From Rhabditoides inermis (lineage: Eukaryota; Nematoda; Chromadorea; Rhabditida; Rhabditidae), in the NCBI GenBank assembly GCA_963966185.1, contig CAWZYM010000155.1:134501-198500 (forward strand): DNA of 64,000 nucleotides, written 5' to 3'. A program made the translations under genes and the position numbers. The notes beneath the pieces were generated by a model. It was not told where the DNA came from. It saw only the letters and a list, made by a program, of their open reading frames with translations, and did not search any database. Shown here in pieces: positions 1-12,186 of this stretch. The first letter of the stretch is position 1. Every line of letters begins with the position of its first letter.

Positions 1-60
1 TGCATACTTATAAACGAAAGAGCTTGGCTATCAGTAAGAAAAAAAGCACATGTATTATCT

Positions 61-351
61 TTTAAAAAGTACTTGCGTAAAGAGAGTCAGTTTGTCTTGA
101 TCCGATTCAACAAAAGCGCATGCATAAAACGTTCACTTTACAAATACTGACACAAAGCTGCGCTATTTTGACATTAACAGATGAAATATAAAAAAATATC
201 AATATAAGAGAGAGAGAGGGAAAGAGAGAGGGGGAGGAAGAGAGAGAGAGACGCAGGTTTGTTAGTTTTTGTAAAGTAAACGTTTTATGCATGCGCTTCT
301 GTTGAATTGGATCAAGACAAACTGACTCTTTTTGCGCAAGTACTTTTTAAC
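61..351. repeat. Fold-back (MITE-like) element
   Basis: Positions 61-144 and 267-350 are near-perfect reverse complements of about 84 bp. They share the sense and antisense forms of AAAAAGTACTTGCG and GCGCATGCATAAAACG. The centre is a GA-rich low-complexity loop. The structure is that of a non-autonomous fold-back or MITE element. No transposase is encoded. Confidence 0.8.
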
Positions 352-397
352 AGATACTTGCCAGTATAAGTGAAAAGATGCAGAAATTTTCGTTTTG

Positions 398-719
398 TTA
401 AAGGGAGTGTACCCTCTTTTTTTCGAACTTGAGTTAGCATCAGGATGTTAAAATATGTCTTGAATAGCGTACTTTCTCATAGAAAAGTCGTGCTCAAGTC
501 GCCTTGAAGTTTATGTAATTTGCGCTCGAATACGCCTGTTCTAGATAAAAGTGTGCAGAAATGTACACAAACGTGCACTGCACAGTTGATGATGGTTTCT
601 CCAACTTCCCACAATTTGCGGCATATGGTCCAATTGACAAAAGTGCATCCTTTTCGATGTAATTTCACATTCCAATGCTAACTCAACTTCGAAAACCAGA
701 GGGTACACTCCCTTTAAAA
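398..719. repeat. MITE-like element with terminal inverted repeats of about 40 bp
   Basis: The left end near 399-440 (AAGGGAGTGTACCCTC and following GAGTTAGCAT) is mirrored at 675-716 (ATGCTAACTC ... GAGGGTACACTCCCTT). The outer edges are TTAAAGGG-like. The interior has no coding content. It directly abuts the tRNA-bearing element that starts near 713. Confidence 0.75.
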
Positions 720-1094
720 GCACAGTGGCGACTTATTTCTGCCACAACGTTTCACAACTCCTCATTCTCACACGAGCAAAAAATTTGGCGGTGACCGGAA
801 TAGAACCCGCGAATCTCGGGGGCCACAACGCAGCACACATGCACTGAGTCATGAAGTTCGTAAGTGGGTTCAGTTGCGCTTATGTCTCCGAGCCCAATTT
901 TTGCAGTATTGAAGCGTGAGGCGGTAGGTTATTCGTGGTGAGACCAATTTCAAACTCAAATTTTCGTCTGCATCCTCGGCAGTGGCAGATTCAAAAGTAA
1001 CGCAGAATCGTCGTTATTTTGCAAAAATTGCAATTCTGTAAGGTTAATATGATTTTGAATAAAACTTCAAAAATAAGTCGCCACTGTTCCTTCA
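713..1094 (-). repeat. Inverted-repeat element carrying a tRNA-like sequence, copy 1
   Basis: The ends read AGCACAGTGGCGACTTA and TAAGTCGCCACTGTTCC, an inverted pair of about 18 bp. Inside, at about 785-860 on the minus strand, lies a tRNA-like segment with an A-box-like stretch and a B-box-like GGTTCTATTCC. The element matches 23656-24046 in opposite orientation, including the shared interior CAATACTGCAAAAATTG. It combines MITE-type ends with a SINE-type tRNA head. Confidence 0.75.
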
Positions 1095-2804
1095 AGTGGT
1101 GTCGTGGTGTCGTGCTTGTGATTGTTTAGAGCTCGCGCTAGATCAAGAGTAACCGATTATTCTGTTTATGAGCTAATGTAAGATTTTGCCCACCGATCAA
1201 ATCAAATCAAATCAAGTATTTATCCAGAAGATCGATTGTTCCATTTTCGGCGATCGTTGGTCACTGTCCGTCTCCATTCTTTGCGAGCGTGTGTCCTCGA
1301 TAGATCAAAGGCATCTACGAAGTCGTCCCACTCCTTGTGCAGTCGTCCAGGTCGGCCAGTATTTTTGGTTATCCAGTTTACTGTAGCCTTTGCCTGTAAA
1401 TTTTCAGCTACTGTAAGTTTTCAGATAAATCGGCTGAAAAAGACTAGAGAAAAAAAGAAGAACTGCCATTATATATCATTTCCATAGCACTTTAAAAAGC
1501 AGGACAAAACAACATTTTTAATGTTCATAATTTCATTGCGTTTTTTCACCACAAAAACACAAAAACATCATGCGATTAAAATTCGAATTTTCAAATCGCG
1601 ATGGGCTAGAGTATGTAGATGCTAAATGTGTTTTCCTCAGAAGCACTCTTCTCGGTTCCGTCGTTCTTCTCTCCTCCAGAGAGATACTGGGAGAGTCTTT
1701 TATCTGTTTTCTCTTTGCAACACCGCCAGCTGGTTTGTAGAATGCCGAGCTGCGCTGTAAGTATGTATGTGTTCGCAGCTCGTCGCCAGTCGCTTCGGCC
1801 CATGTCGGGAATAGGATTCCGCGCCCCTCCGGATCACCTTTCGGAGCGGCTGCGAGGTGGATCATTCTCGCCCTCTCACTCTCCCCTGAGGATATGGCGT
1901 CGCCCCGCCCTCACTAGTGACCCTCTCCTTTCCCCCGCGTCTCCAGTGTACTGCTCACTCAATACTCAATAAATCCTGCCTAATTCTGTGTAATCGCGTT
2001 GTTTGTGGGAATGGGGATCTCTCGGCTGAAGGGATATATCTGAATCACCGTGAACATCCTTGTCTCTTTTGCCCGAAACCCCAACACCACCCAACGTCCT
2101 GGTCCTATGTCAAAGCGATTAAACCTAATGTCGTAGTGTTTCTTCTTGAAGTATTTTTTTGTTTCGGTATTCAAGTCTTTCAAAGATTCAAAGATTCTTT
2201 CAAAGATCTTTCAAAGATTCAGTCAGTTTGATCATTTCTCTTGCACGCACGTGCTCACTTATTTCCTTGTTTTCACATTTGCATCACCATCATTCTGCGA
2301 CAAATGTCGATCACTCAAAAGAAAGTTGTCAAACAAAAAAGAGTGAGTAACATTTATGATTACACTGTGTGGTGAGTAACATTTATAATTATAAATCATT
2401 CTTAAATGAATACAAAAAACCTCACACCAAAAACTTTTTTATTCGTGTTGCTTGTAGTAGTGATATTGGTAAAGTTGCGGTCAGTCTCTTCAAAACACTC
2501 CTGAATGCCTCCGAAACACTTCGGAATTGCCTCGCGAAACGTTCTCAGAACACTCCCGAATTAGAGAGGGCGCGCCAGCGCCCTCTCGTTTGTACTGGAT
2601 GTCCCCGCGCGCTAGAATGCTCAAAAACGACTTTTCGCGGATGAAGCACTTTTCCTCATTTTGAAGTGATTTCCACTGTTACATTGCATTCACATCTCTA
2701 TTCGATAGCGTTATAGAAAGTTGTATTGACTTTGATTGAATTTGAAGCGAGATACGGAGAGTCCGCATTCGAGTGCGGATTGTTGAGATTGGTGTCGGTC
2801 GCTC

Positions 2805-2836
2805 GGGCGGGCGGGCGGGCGGGCGGGCGGGCGGGC
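2805..2836 (+). repeat. GGGC tetranucleotide run
   Basis: About eight consecutive GGGC units. Four or more G-triplets in a row make it a G-quadruplex candidate on the plus strand. It lies between two repeat elements in intergenic DNA. Confidence 0.85.
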
Positions 2837-2989
2837 GTCGGACAATCGCTTTCGCCCCGCCCCCTCTGTGTGTGAGTGAGAGAGAGAGATAGGCGAATAG
2901 CGGGTGCGCGTCGGTATCCTCGCAGCGAATCGCGAACGTGTATGAAAATGTAATTTTGTGAAACAAAACTTAAGAAAAGGACAGATATT

Positions 2990-3325
2990 ATCTTTCAAAA
3001 GTACTTCCAAGTAAAAGTAGTTGGTTTGTACTGTTGTCTCAGTTGAGCAAAAGGACTGACATGTTTTCAATGGAGACATGTGCAAACAGGCTCTCAGCAT
3101 TATTCGACGTGTTATGTTACAACAGAAGTTGTGCTTTTAGATAATAACTGCATAACTTCGTAAACGCGTTCATTATAATATGGCCGCTTTGCACTGGTAT
3201 GAGAGAGAGAGAGAGAGAGCCTGTTGGCACATGTCTCCATTGAAAACATGTCAGTCCTTTTGCTCAACTGAGACAACAGTACAAACCAACTACTTTTACT
3301 TGGAAGTACTTTTGAAAGATAATTG
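2990..3325. repeat. Fold-back element with arms of about 103 bp
   Basis: Positions 2993-3095 and 3218-3322 are close reverse complements, sharing AAAAGGACTGACATGTTTTC and its complement. A unique loop of about 120 bp separates the arms. The right arm starts with a short GA tract. No coding capacity is seen. Confidence 0.8.
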
Positions 3326-3541
3326 CCTTTGGAATACCCCCGAACACTTCGGAATGTCTTGCGATTCCTTCGAAACACTTCGGTATCTATTCCGAAGAGA
3401 CTGGCCGCACCTGAAACGTCGAAGGGCCGTCTGCTGATAAGAACGCGCGAAACTTTCTTATCGGCTGTATGAGCCAGAGAGAAGGAATTAGGTGTGGCAA
3501 GTGATTTCAGAGTCACTCGCTAGTCATTCGGGAAAGAGTCG

Positions 3542-4325
3542 ATGGCTGAAGGAGTGGATCTACGCGTTCTTCTGCGCACTCAGAAGCGACGGCTCATCTC
3601 AATCCTCTACAACAAAGTCTACATCGTACGTACAATGCTGATGTGTATGTAGGGAGAGAGTAGCGAAAAAAATTGCAGTATCATTTGTCACAATATTTTC
3701 AAGGATAACATCATGATGTCAATGCCTATCACTGCACTGGATATGCGGCAAGGCAAGTCAACTCCGAAGCTCACTCTCGTGTTCCGCCTTCCCAACGAAT
3801 ACCCACACAGGTGTGTTTTTTAAATAAATATATATATTTATATATATATATATATGAGCACCGCGTAGTGTAGTGTTTAGCGATGTCCGCTATACTTGGT
3901 GGGTCGGGGGTTCGATCCCCCTCCCGGGCGCTTAACCGTACCAAGGTACCAAGGTGATAAATTGGTAGCAGTCTGCTGCGAAGGTAACCCGCAGGGTAGG
4001 CCACCCACGGGCGCCTTTGTTGCGAAAATAGGCCAGACACCGTCGTTGGAAAATCGTTGGTCTATGGTGTAGTGCCATGGTCCTCGGGATACCTTTACTT
4101 TTACCTTTATATATATATATATACGGTCATCGTCTATAATGGTATATAATTCTAATGGATTAAGAAAAGGAAATCGAATGATTATCGACTGAATATCGAT
4201 CTAATATCGACTTTCGACCTTCAAACCTTTCATCCCCGTTGCTAAACTGTGTTTCTCCCAGCGCTTAGCCCTTGTGGTGTACCGTATGCACTTGTTGTAT
4301 AGTCAGAATATAGCGATTCTGGATA

Positions 4326-4367
<42 letters not shown>

Positions 4368-7300
4368 AAAAAGAAAATTTTTATCGAATATTTTCAAGTC
4401 CCGCTCAAGTGAGAGTTGATGATCCGAAAAATCTCTCGGACCAAGAATGTGAAGCGCTTCAAAACACACTTCAAAGACGTGCGAACGCCATCCCACAGGA
4501 GAGTCCTCACAAGGTAGCAATGCATAGATCGAGTACTGTGACAACAGTGTGTTATAGGTGGCTCTGGTGGAGCTGATCGAATTGGCGAGGGCGGAGATTA
4601 CTGTGGATCCGGTAGATAAGGTTCATGCAAAGATTGATTGAAGCTCTTTTGCAGGAGAAAAAGAAAGCGGGCACGCTTCGGGAAGTCGGTGGTTCTCGAG
4701 TGACGTTGCTCAGCTCGCCCCATCGAATCCTGCCTGCTGAGAGTGCGCGTTGGTGCACCGAGTATCAGGCCATTTGCGAGGTATCACGTATCCCATTCAC
4801 TGATCGGCGTCAGTCGAAAAAATTTTGAGGACAAGCGCGTACTCGTATCGGAATGGAACTTTCCCGTCAAGCTACTCAGAAACATACAGCGACTCGACTT
4901 TCTGAGGTATGCATGGAAGTTTCTTCGTATATGAAACCTGAATCTCATGTTTTGTTCCAGATTTCTCGAAATAATGAGAACGTTTCCCAAAATTTCAGAC
5001 TCCGGACTAGTATATCATCGCACATTTGTTCAAGTATGTTCCCTTTTAAGATTGAATCATACAAAATATACTATACAATGTCATTATGATTATATTAGAT
5101 CAACGAAACGGAGAACACGGTTGACGCCAATGTTTTCTGTATTCATGATTTGGATGAATATCATGTCAACATGCAACACCTGGATCACTTGAACCAGGTA
5201 TAGCTGTTTTCTAAATGAGCAGATTTTTTTTCATATTCATTTATCAAGAGTCACGTACATCGACTAACAGTGACAGCCCTGTTTGCGATGCGCAGTGTCG
5301 CCAGATTCGATTCGAGTCTGTGCGATCTGGAGTCGATCGAGTTTCCCCACTCTGTTTGGTACAATCCCGCCACTCAATGTTTCCGTTTCGGCGATTTGGG
5401 CATCGGGTTAGTTGTTATAATGTGAACTAAACACCAGCACTATTTCTGTAGAGCTTTGATGGAAGATCTGATCGACACATACGAAACGGAAAATGAAGAC
5501 GAAGAAGAAGAGGAACAAGGAGAGGAAGAGGAGGGGAATGAAGACCTAGGGGACGAAGAGTTGGAGGTGGATGGACTCGCACAGGAGAGTGACGATGAAG
5601 ACGAGTTGGTGAAAGAAGAGAAAGAAGTGGAAGTTGAGGACTACGAGCACCGGAATGCAGCCGAGCAACTGGCAACTCTGTTAGAAGCTACTCGTGACAA
5701 AGGTGAATGCGCAAAGTGGCAATGAAGTTTGTGCAGAGAATTGTATTTAATCTCACGTAAATATATATATATAAGAATATTTCAGTGCAAATCGATCTAC
5801 GCGATGCTGTTGATCTGTTTGCCGACAGTTGCAATAAAGTGGACAAAAATCCCAAATGATTGACTGAATTTACACAAGTTATGATTCGCAGGCACATTGC
5901 TACGGTAGCAAGGTTTCAGCAAAACGTGCTGTAGGTTGTGCCATAGAGACGATGAGTACAATTTGCTAGTATTGAGACATCTAGTTGATTTGCGATCAAT
6001 CAAAGACGGACTGTGCGAAGGAAAACCATTCATTTTCAGCTGAAACGTATGTTTTCGAAAACAATCAAATCGTCTCTCATGCTTGTGTCTCATTATTGTC
6101 TACTTTTCTTCACAAAAACCACAAGCGCGCAGTAGATTATCGCTTAATAAAAGGATCATGCCACGTCCTCAATGGCGCAGTCGGTTAGATGTTAACCTAG
6201 CAATCTGCAGACTGCGCTCTGTCGCAGGTTCGAGTCCTGCTACCGCTCTTTTTTTTTACTTTCTTTCAAATTTGACTGTGCTCTTAGTTACCGTACCACC
6301 CGTTCGTGGTCTGTTCCCCCATGGGGGAGATGGTGGGTCTTTTCAATTTTTTGTCAATTTTAACATGAGCTTGCATGATCTCATCGCTCATCCATTTGTT
6401 GGTATGAAAACACTTGTGAAGTAAACTCGTAAACAAACACATTCATTATTTCAGCCGGCGATATACGAACTGACACTACATATATATTTCTGCGGACCCT
6501 TGGACGCGGAACGTTTGGACAGGTTTTTCATGTCAAGTACGGTAACTTGAATAATACAACATCTTTCATGATTTTTCAGGCAACGCGAAGATGGAAGAGA
6601 CTACGCGCTCAAAGTCATTGAGATTTTGACAGTGCTGAAAAGGGGGAGATCGATGCTATGAGAGAGTAGGTGTAATAGTCAAAATCGATGTTGTGGTTTT
6701 TTTAAACACACACAAATATGGAAATATGGTGTATGTGTATATGCTGCATTCCAGCTTATATCACCCGAACATTGTTCGTTACTTCGATTCAAAAGTAACG
6801 AACAACGAGGAGGATCGCACTATATTCATTCGGACAGAGCTATGCGAAGGCGATCTCCTATGGCTTATCAACTCGCACGAGCTGGACACGAAACGAGTGA
6901 GTTATTAGTTCAAAAGGAGTAACAATACAGTACTAATACAGTCTTTAGAAGTATGAGTTGTACACCGATGTGCTTCTGGGACTCGATTACTTGCATCAGC
7001 TGGGAATGGAGCACTGTGATATGAAAACGGTTGGTTGTGATATAAAGATGAACCCTTAAAAAATTTTATCAAGGAGAACGTTGTCATCAATCACGGACGA
7101 GCAAAGATTTCCGATTTCGGAACCGTGATGCTTCTCGGTTGGACAGGAGCTGCGGATGTGAACAGAGATACGTACAGCGATGTCTTCGGGTAAGCTTATA
7201 AAATGAGAACATAAACATAACATATTTTCTCAGAACATAACATTTAACATACCATCTAACATATCATCTTATCTTTTCAGGCTTGGTTTCATCTTATTCC

Positions 7301-9379
7301 ATCTATTTCTCGGCCCTTGCGATGCGAGGGATCGCCATAGGAACCATATGAACATGAAGAATCGTCGAACATTCCCTGAACACTTTACAGAAGTGAGTCA
7401 AAACTGTTGTTGTCACGAATGAGCGTTTTTTTTCTAGTGTAAGGTCGTGAGGGAACACATTCTACTAATGACCGAACTCGCGATTGACCGTCGTCCTACA
7501 ACGGAACAGTTGATCGCAGATGGAAGGATGATTTCGGTCAAGCATGCAGGATTTTGGGTGTGTTTTGTAATGCGTATAAAGGCAAATACAATGTGAAGTT
7601 TATACTAATATGTGTACAACTTAGAGTGGAATCCCACACACCGTTCGCCACGGACGCGGCACAGCCGAGTTTGAGTACTTGACTGAGCAACTCTTCGGCA
7701 ATCCCTATCCTCAACAGTGCCAGTACTTCAACAAAACCAACGGAATTGTAAACAACTTTTATTATGTGTTTTATGAATAAGATCTCAACTTACAGCAATG
7801 TGCGCGTATGAAAGTGATCAACAAATTTTCGATTGCTGCACGAAGGAGGTATAGACGTATAGAACATATTTATATATTCAAAACAAATTATGGTGTACTT
7901 ATAGATTGGAAGATTGCCTGTTGGACATGCAGTTCCGTTACACATCGTACCCTGTTTTCACCCAACTCACCGCAGCTTCTTCCGAATCGACGGCACCGGT
8001 CTATCTCAACCGTTCCGGACTGATTGTTCAACTGCCGGTTTGTGAATGTGATACGAAATATTTATAAAACTGACGTCTCATTCAGACCGATCTCCGTCAG
8101 TTGTTTCTGAAATACGACACGGCAACTAAACAGAAATCATTCACCATCGACGACATCTTCGAGAGCAGTGTCAAAGGCGAGAAGAAGTCAAGGAGTTTCT
8201 TACTGTGAAACCTTCAGGAAGCCGACAGACGAAGCAGTGTTTTGTGAATTGGACGTTCAAGAGAACTGAGAGATCTGTGCGCAATAATATTTGTGATCTC
8301 CTACAGATTGCACTTCAGGTATGCGTTTTTCAATCCGATAAAATTGAAAATATTGAATTTAGTTGACGACCACGATGATTGAGAACAATCTGAAACTGAG
8401 GTAAGTAAAGTCATGTTTGAAATTTGATCGGAAGTTCAGTTACATTTGTCATGTCAAGTACGTGGTTGCAGATTCGGCGACGCTCGCTTCGTGCGAGCCG
8501 CGATGGAAGTGCTGCAATTCAACAACGAACTGCAGATGGCGACTCTACAAGTTCTCGCCGCAAATGCTCACAGTAAGACTGATCACTATGTTTGTTTAAC
8601 ATCAATAATCTCTCAGAGACTGACGTCACGCGCAATCGTGAATTGGTAGGGAAATTAGGAAAGCGGTCCGAACGACTTCTAGCCTTACTCGAATTCTGTG
8701 ATGCAGGCCAACAGAATGCGGAGCTCGATGCGTGAGAATCAACTATGCAAAGAACAATCGAAGACTCGATGTATTTCAGGGTTATTGAGAATCTTTGCCG
8801 CCATGACCTCTACGTACAGGCTGCGACGGACAAAAACGCACTCGACGTTGCTATTCGGCAGTTCCGGGAACAAGCACAAGGTGGGGAATATTATAAAGAA
8901 ATAACTGTGTAATAAATCCTCATATGCATAGAAGTATTTATACGGAACATGTTGTGCAGTGCCGGCACATGTAACTGTGGAGTGGTCGTCGTCCACTCTT
9001 TTTCGATCGGATAGCTTCGTCGACGGAGTCGTCTTCATTCTAACCGTCCAACCGGGCGATCTCAAGAAAAACGTCGTCCTCGGAGCAGGTGCCGAGTGCT
9101 GTGCTCGTGTTGTTTGATGAGTGTGGTTCAGGCGAGTGCTCCTCGCTGCTGCCCCACAACGTGCGCATTGGCGGAATGGTGGGCATGACCGTGGACATGG
9201 ACGAGTGTGCGCGCCACTTCCGCTTTCCGGAGAACCAGGGAGGGGAGCCCGCAGAGCAGATGGGCGATGTGGGTGCGGAGGAGCGAGAGGGGGACAGAGT
9301 GGATGGGGTGGAGGAGGCTGTGCCTGCGGCGGCAGGAGAGGCGGCGGAAGAGCCTGGCCGCGTTGCTGCGCCGCTGTGA
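3542..9379 (+). CDS. gcn-2: GCN2-like eIF2-alpha kinase (RWD, pseudokinase, kinase, HisRS-like), possibly degenerate
   Basis: GCN2 senses uncharged tRNA in the cytosol and phosphorylates eIF2-alpha during amino-acid starvation. The exons give the GCN2 domain order. An RWD domain covers 3542-4780 (PKLTLVFRLPNEYP, DDPKNLS). A pseudokinase with a long acidic stretch covers 4830-6400. A kinase covers 6450-7560, with G-loop LGRGTFGQV, ALKVIE lysine, HPNIVRYF, HCDMKTEN and DFG. A HisRS-like region covers 7625-9240 (TDLRQLFLKYD, then IGGMVGM). The start follows a TTTCAG.

Several things are odd. HRD is HCD. The activation segment is very short and has no APE motif. The usual C-terminal dimerisation/ribosome domain is absent. 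Single-base frame breaks appear at about 6624, 8177 and 9082. A repeat interrupts the model at 5834-6360. Introns ending in AAG or GAG are needed at 3704, 4399, 4830 and 7074. Family assignment is firm. Whether it is the functional orthologue, a diverged paralogue or a decaying copy is open. Confidence 0.75.
3856..4112 (+). repeat. tRNA-derived SINE-like repeat in a gcn-2 intron
   Basis: A tRNA-like head at about 3862-3935 has the B-box-like GGTTCGATCCC. An unrelated body follows, then the tail CCTTTACTTTTACCTTTA running into a TA microsatellite. The cloverleaf is not complete, so this is not a functional tRNA. It sits on the sense strand of the second gcn-2 intron. Confidence 0.65.
4121..4330 (+). 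repeat. Dispersed repeat with a (TA)n end, copy 1
   Basis: This segment of about 205 bp is the reverse complement, with few differences, of 56110-56312. Shared stretches include CCAGCGCTTAGCCCTTGTGG and GTATGCACTTGTTGTATAGT. Its right end continues into (TA)n at 4331-4363, while the other copy ends in a (CAAT)n run. Two copies sharing one boundary with different simple-sequence tails suggests retroposition. Confidence 0.8.
5834..6250 (+). repeat. Repeat insertion with a tRNA-like segment inside gcn-2
   Basis: From 5834 the sequence (AAAGTGGACAAAAATCCCAAA and then an ATGATTCGCAG block) matches 35375-35490 in the C-type lectin intron. It is therefore a dispersed element and not gene sequence. 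At 6166-6248 a tRNA-like stretch follows, with TGGCGCAGTCGG, GGTTCGAGTCC and a run of T residues. The insertion makes the gcn-2 pseudokinase exon boundary here unclear. Confidence 0.6.
6166..6256 (+). pseudogene. tRNA-like pseudogene with pol III boxes
   Basis: A-box-like TGGCGCAGTCGG, B-box GGTTCGAGTCC with a good T stem (GCAGG/CCTGC), and an eight-T run directly after are visible. The acceptor stem does not pair (TCCTCAA against TACCGCT) and the anticodon arm is poor around CTGCAGA. It is probably a tRNA-derived repeat head or dead tRNA. Pol III transcription remains possible. Confidence 0.5.
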
Positions 9380-9745
9380 GCATACGCGGTCGCCGTCCTC
9401 GACAATCTCATTGCATTCCTTGATGTGTACAGACACATTGCCTTCTGATGTAGTTTTTGCATGTTTTGAATATTATGTATGTAGTTGTTTGTGATTGACA
9501 ATATTTTTTTTCGAGTTTCTATGTTCATTCCTATTTCCTATTTCTTTTCCGTTCATTTATTGCTTCCATGTATGTCTTCATTAGTGATCCAAGTAAACAT
9601 CACATTGCAATGTAGTCAATAAATTTTTATGTATTAGTCGGAATTACTAGTCTCTTTCGACCTCTCTCATCTTTCACTATCTCATCTCTCTTTCCTTTCT
9701 TTCTCCCCCCCCCTCTCTCTCTTTCGCTCTCTCTCTCTCTTTCTT

Positions 9746-9787
<42 letters not shown>

Positions 9788-10693
9788 GCGTGGTGTCATT
9801 TATAACAGGCGTAGGGGTCATCCGGGGAAGGGTCATCCAGGTGAGATCGCCCTTTCTCTCCCCCTCTCTTTATGTCTCAAAGACACCGCCGGTATTGTGT
9901 CACCACTAGCAATCCATCACTCCTTATCAGCTGCACTGATACCATGTCGTTGTGCCAAATCCTCGAATATCCACTCTCTCCTCGTCTGCGCTCTCCCATC
10001 CGAACACAGTCTCTCGCTACTTTTGGTTTTTTGTGCGCACGCGCGGCATACGCACAACAGAGTATCGATCAGACCGTCCGTACCCCGTGCACTGTGAGAG
10101 AGCGAAGAGAGAGAAGAGAGAGAAAAAGCGAACACCGCCGCCCTTTCACTGTCCCGCCGCTTGTGTTTGTTTACTTTTTTGTTTACATGTGATGTGTACA
10201 TATTGTTTGTGAATCGTTGAGCTGTGATATGTTACCAATTCAGTGCGATACATATATTTGCGTCACTCGTCTGTCTCTCCACCCTATCTCTCTCTCTCTT
10301 CTTCCACACAGTACTCGTACGCACCGCGGTTCAATCCGATTACATCGAATTAGGACTGTTGCATGGACCGTTTTTTATGCCCAGCCTTTTTTGATTTTCA
10401 AATGCGCCCGCGTTTACTGCAGTAATCCGTACCACCCAGACTGTAATAGTTAGCGGGCGGCATTGCTTCGCTTCATATTCCCACGCCAGTGGCTAACTGA
10501 TGGGGCAATTCTCCGCGCAGCTTCTCTCCCCTAACCTAGCAGATGTGAGTTGCGCGTAGTGAGAGGGTAGTGAGAGAGCGTGGTGGATGGGAGTGAGCAG
10601 GCAGTGAGAGTGTGGTTTTCGTGTCTCATGGTGTCTACGGGGGGAATAAGGCAAGTGGAGTGAAAGGGTGCGAGAAGTTGAGTATCGGTTTTT

Positions 10694-10737
<44 letters not shown>

Positions 10738-12145
10738 GGACAACGAAGGGGGTTTTTCACTCACCACCACCACTCCGGCTTTTGAGTGTCGCGGCTAGTC
10801 ACTTTCGCTATGCTCATGTTTACGTCTTTTATGTATGTTTTATGGTTTTGAATGTGTTCCTCTCTACTCCGAACTCTCACACACCTCGCCTGGGAACATT
10901 TCGTATGCAATTGTTCTACCGCCGCCGCCGATTCATTCTCATCGCATGAAAACCGCGCTTATTCACTCATATCAGATGATTCATACTCATTTGCATACCG
11001 CGTTCAACACGCCTGCTGATCGCGTCCACTTTAGTGCTTACACAAAAGACCTGCTGCCTACTCCGCTTACCGTTCCCGAACTCGTTGGCCCGTCTCTCTC
11101 TCTCTCCCTCTCTTTCTAATCCGCACCGAAATGCGGTGTGGCGATCCGATAATTGCGCGACCTCTTTCCTCTTTTTGAGCCGTTCGTACCGTTCACTCCC
11201 ACCGTTCATTCTTTCCATCCCATTATCGATCTATTGATTGACATTATTGATTGATTCGTTTTGTCCGTTTCCCGCCATGTACTTGTGCACATGTCGGCGT
11301 TTCTCTTTGCGTTCCCCTGCTCGGATCAGCCATATGGCGCAATGTTATGGTATTGCCTCGTGTATATTGTCGCCCCGCTTTGATCCAGCTACATTTGCAT
11401 ACGCGTAACTCGATCCGCCGTCTTGTGCGAGTGAGTTGGTGTGTCGCCCGAATTCCATGTTCTTCTCCACTTATTGACAGCCGGCAATTTGTTTACCCGC
11501 CGCTCCGTTCCATTAGAATCGCCGTTCCGTTGCTTTCTCCTCCTCCTTCTCCTCCTCCTCCCTTCTACTCCATTGCTCCCTTTTCGATGCGGCTTCTCCC
11601 TTTCACCGCGTATCCGATTTCATTTGATTGCTCGGGAGCCAGTTGTGGACTGTACGTTTCCCTTTACGTTTCCAGGTGGCAGTCGTTCTCTCCGCGCCAG
11701 CTAGGCTGATCTCTGGGTAGATCAGTGTCTGCGCGGGAAGACACGCCGGGTAGATCGAATGGGCGCGCACCACAGCCGAGACCATGCGCCCACCGCCCGC
11801 ACCTCCATCGATCCAGGTATCGACTTATCGATTGATTGTTTTGGCGTTTGTTGATTGTGTTTACTCTCTTCGCCTACCACTTGAACATGTTGCCATTGTG
11901 AGAGGGGTGAGAGGTTACGAGTGAGTGAGTATGGTGAGAGGAGAGTGAGCAGACAGAGTGAGTGCGTTCCCCCATCAAGTGTTATGCTTGTCGTTGTGCT
12001 TTCCAGCATTCTGTCTACAGTCATCTCTCCATTACGTGAATTTACATAACACCACTCGTGGCTTCTCCGATATCCTCTAATCCTATAGCATGCGCGGCGA
12101 CCCATCGGCAGATGTTCATTCGTGTCATTAGACTTTTTGGCGCGC

Positions 12146-12186
<41 letters not shown>

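Larger units (their letters stand above)
1..3541. other. Intergenic region with fold-back repeats, no gene seen
   Basis: No reading frame here shows recognisable protein similarity or a chain of splice-compatible exons. The stretch holds three inverted-repeat elements and one tRNA-bearing inverted-repeat element, listed separately, and a GGGC tetranucleotide run near 2805-2836. A TTTCAG at about 3504-3509 lies some 30 bp before the first ATG of the next gene and could be a trans-splice or 5' UTR splice acceptor. Confidence 0.6.

Noticed and set aside
6166..6248. Functional tRNA-Cys (loop CTGCAGA)
   Set aside because: The acceptor stem does not pair and the anticodon stem is poor. Listed as a tRNA-like pseudogene instead.
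8739..9436. Open frames on the minus strand up to about 200 codons
   Set aside because: They overlap the GCN2 HisRS-like exons in antisense, are Pro/Ala/Arg-rich by composition and match nothing.
11784..11816. Possible alternative first exon of abl-1 (ATG followed by 11 codons and a CAG/GTATCG donor)
   Set aside because: Splicing from it to the 16264 acceptor puts the downstream ATG and SH3 out of frame, and no intermediate exon was found.
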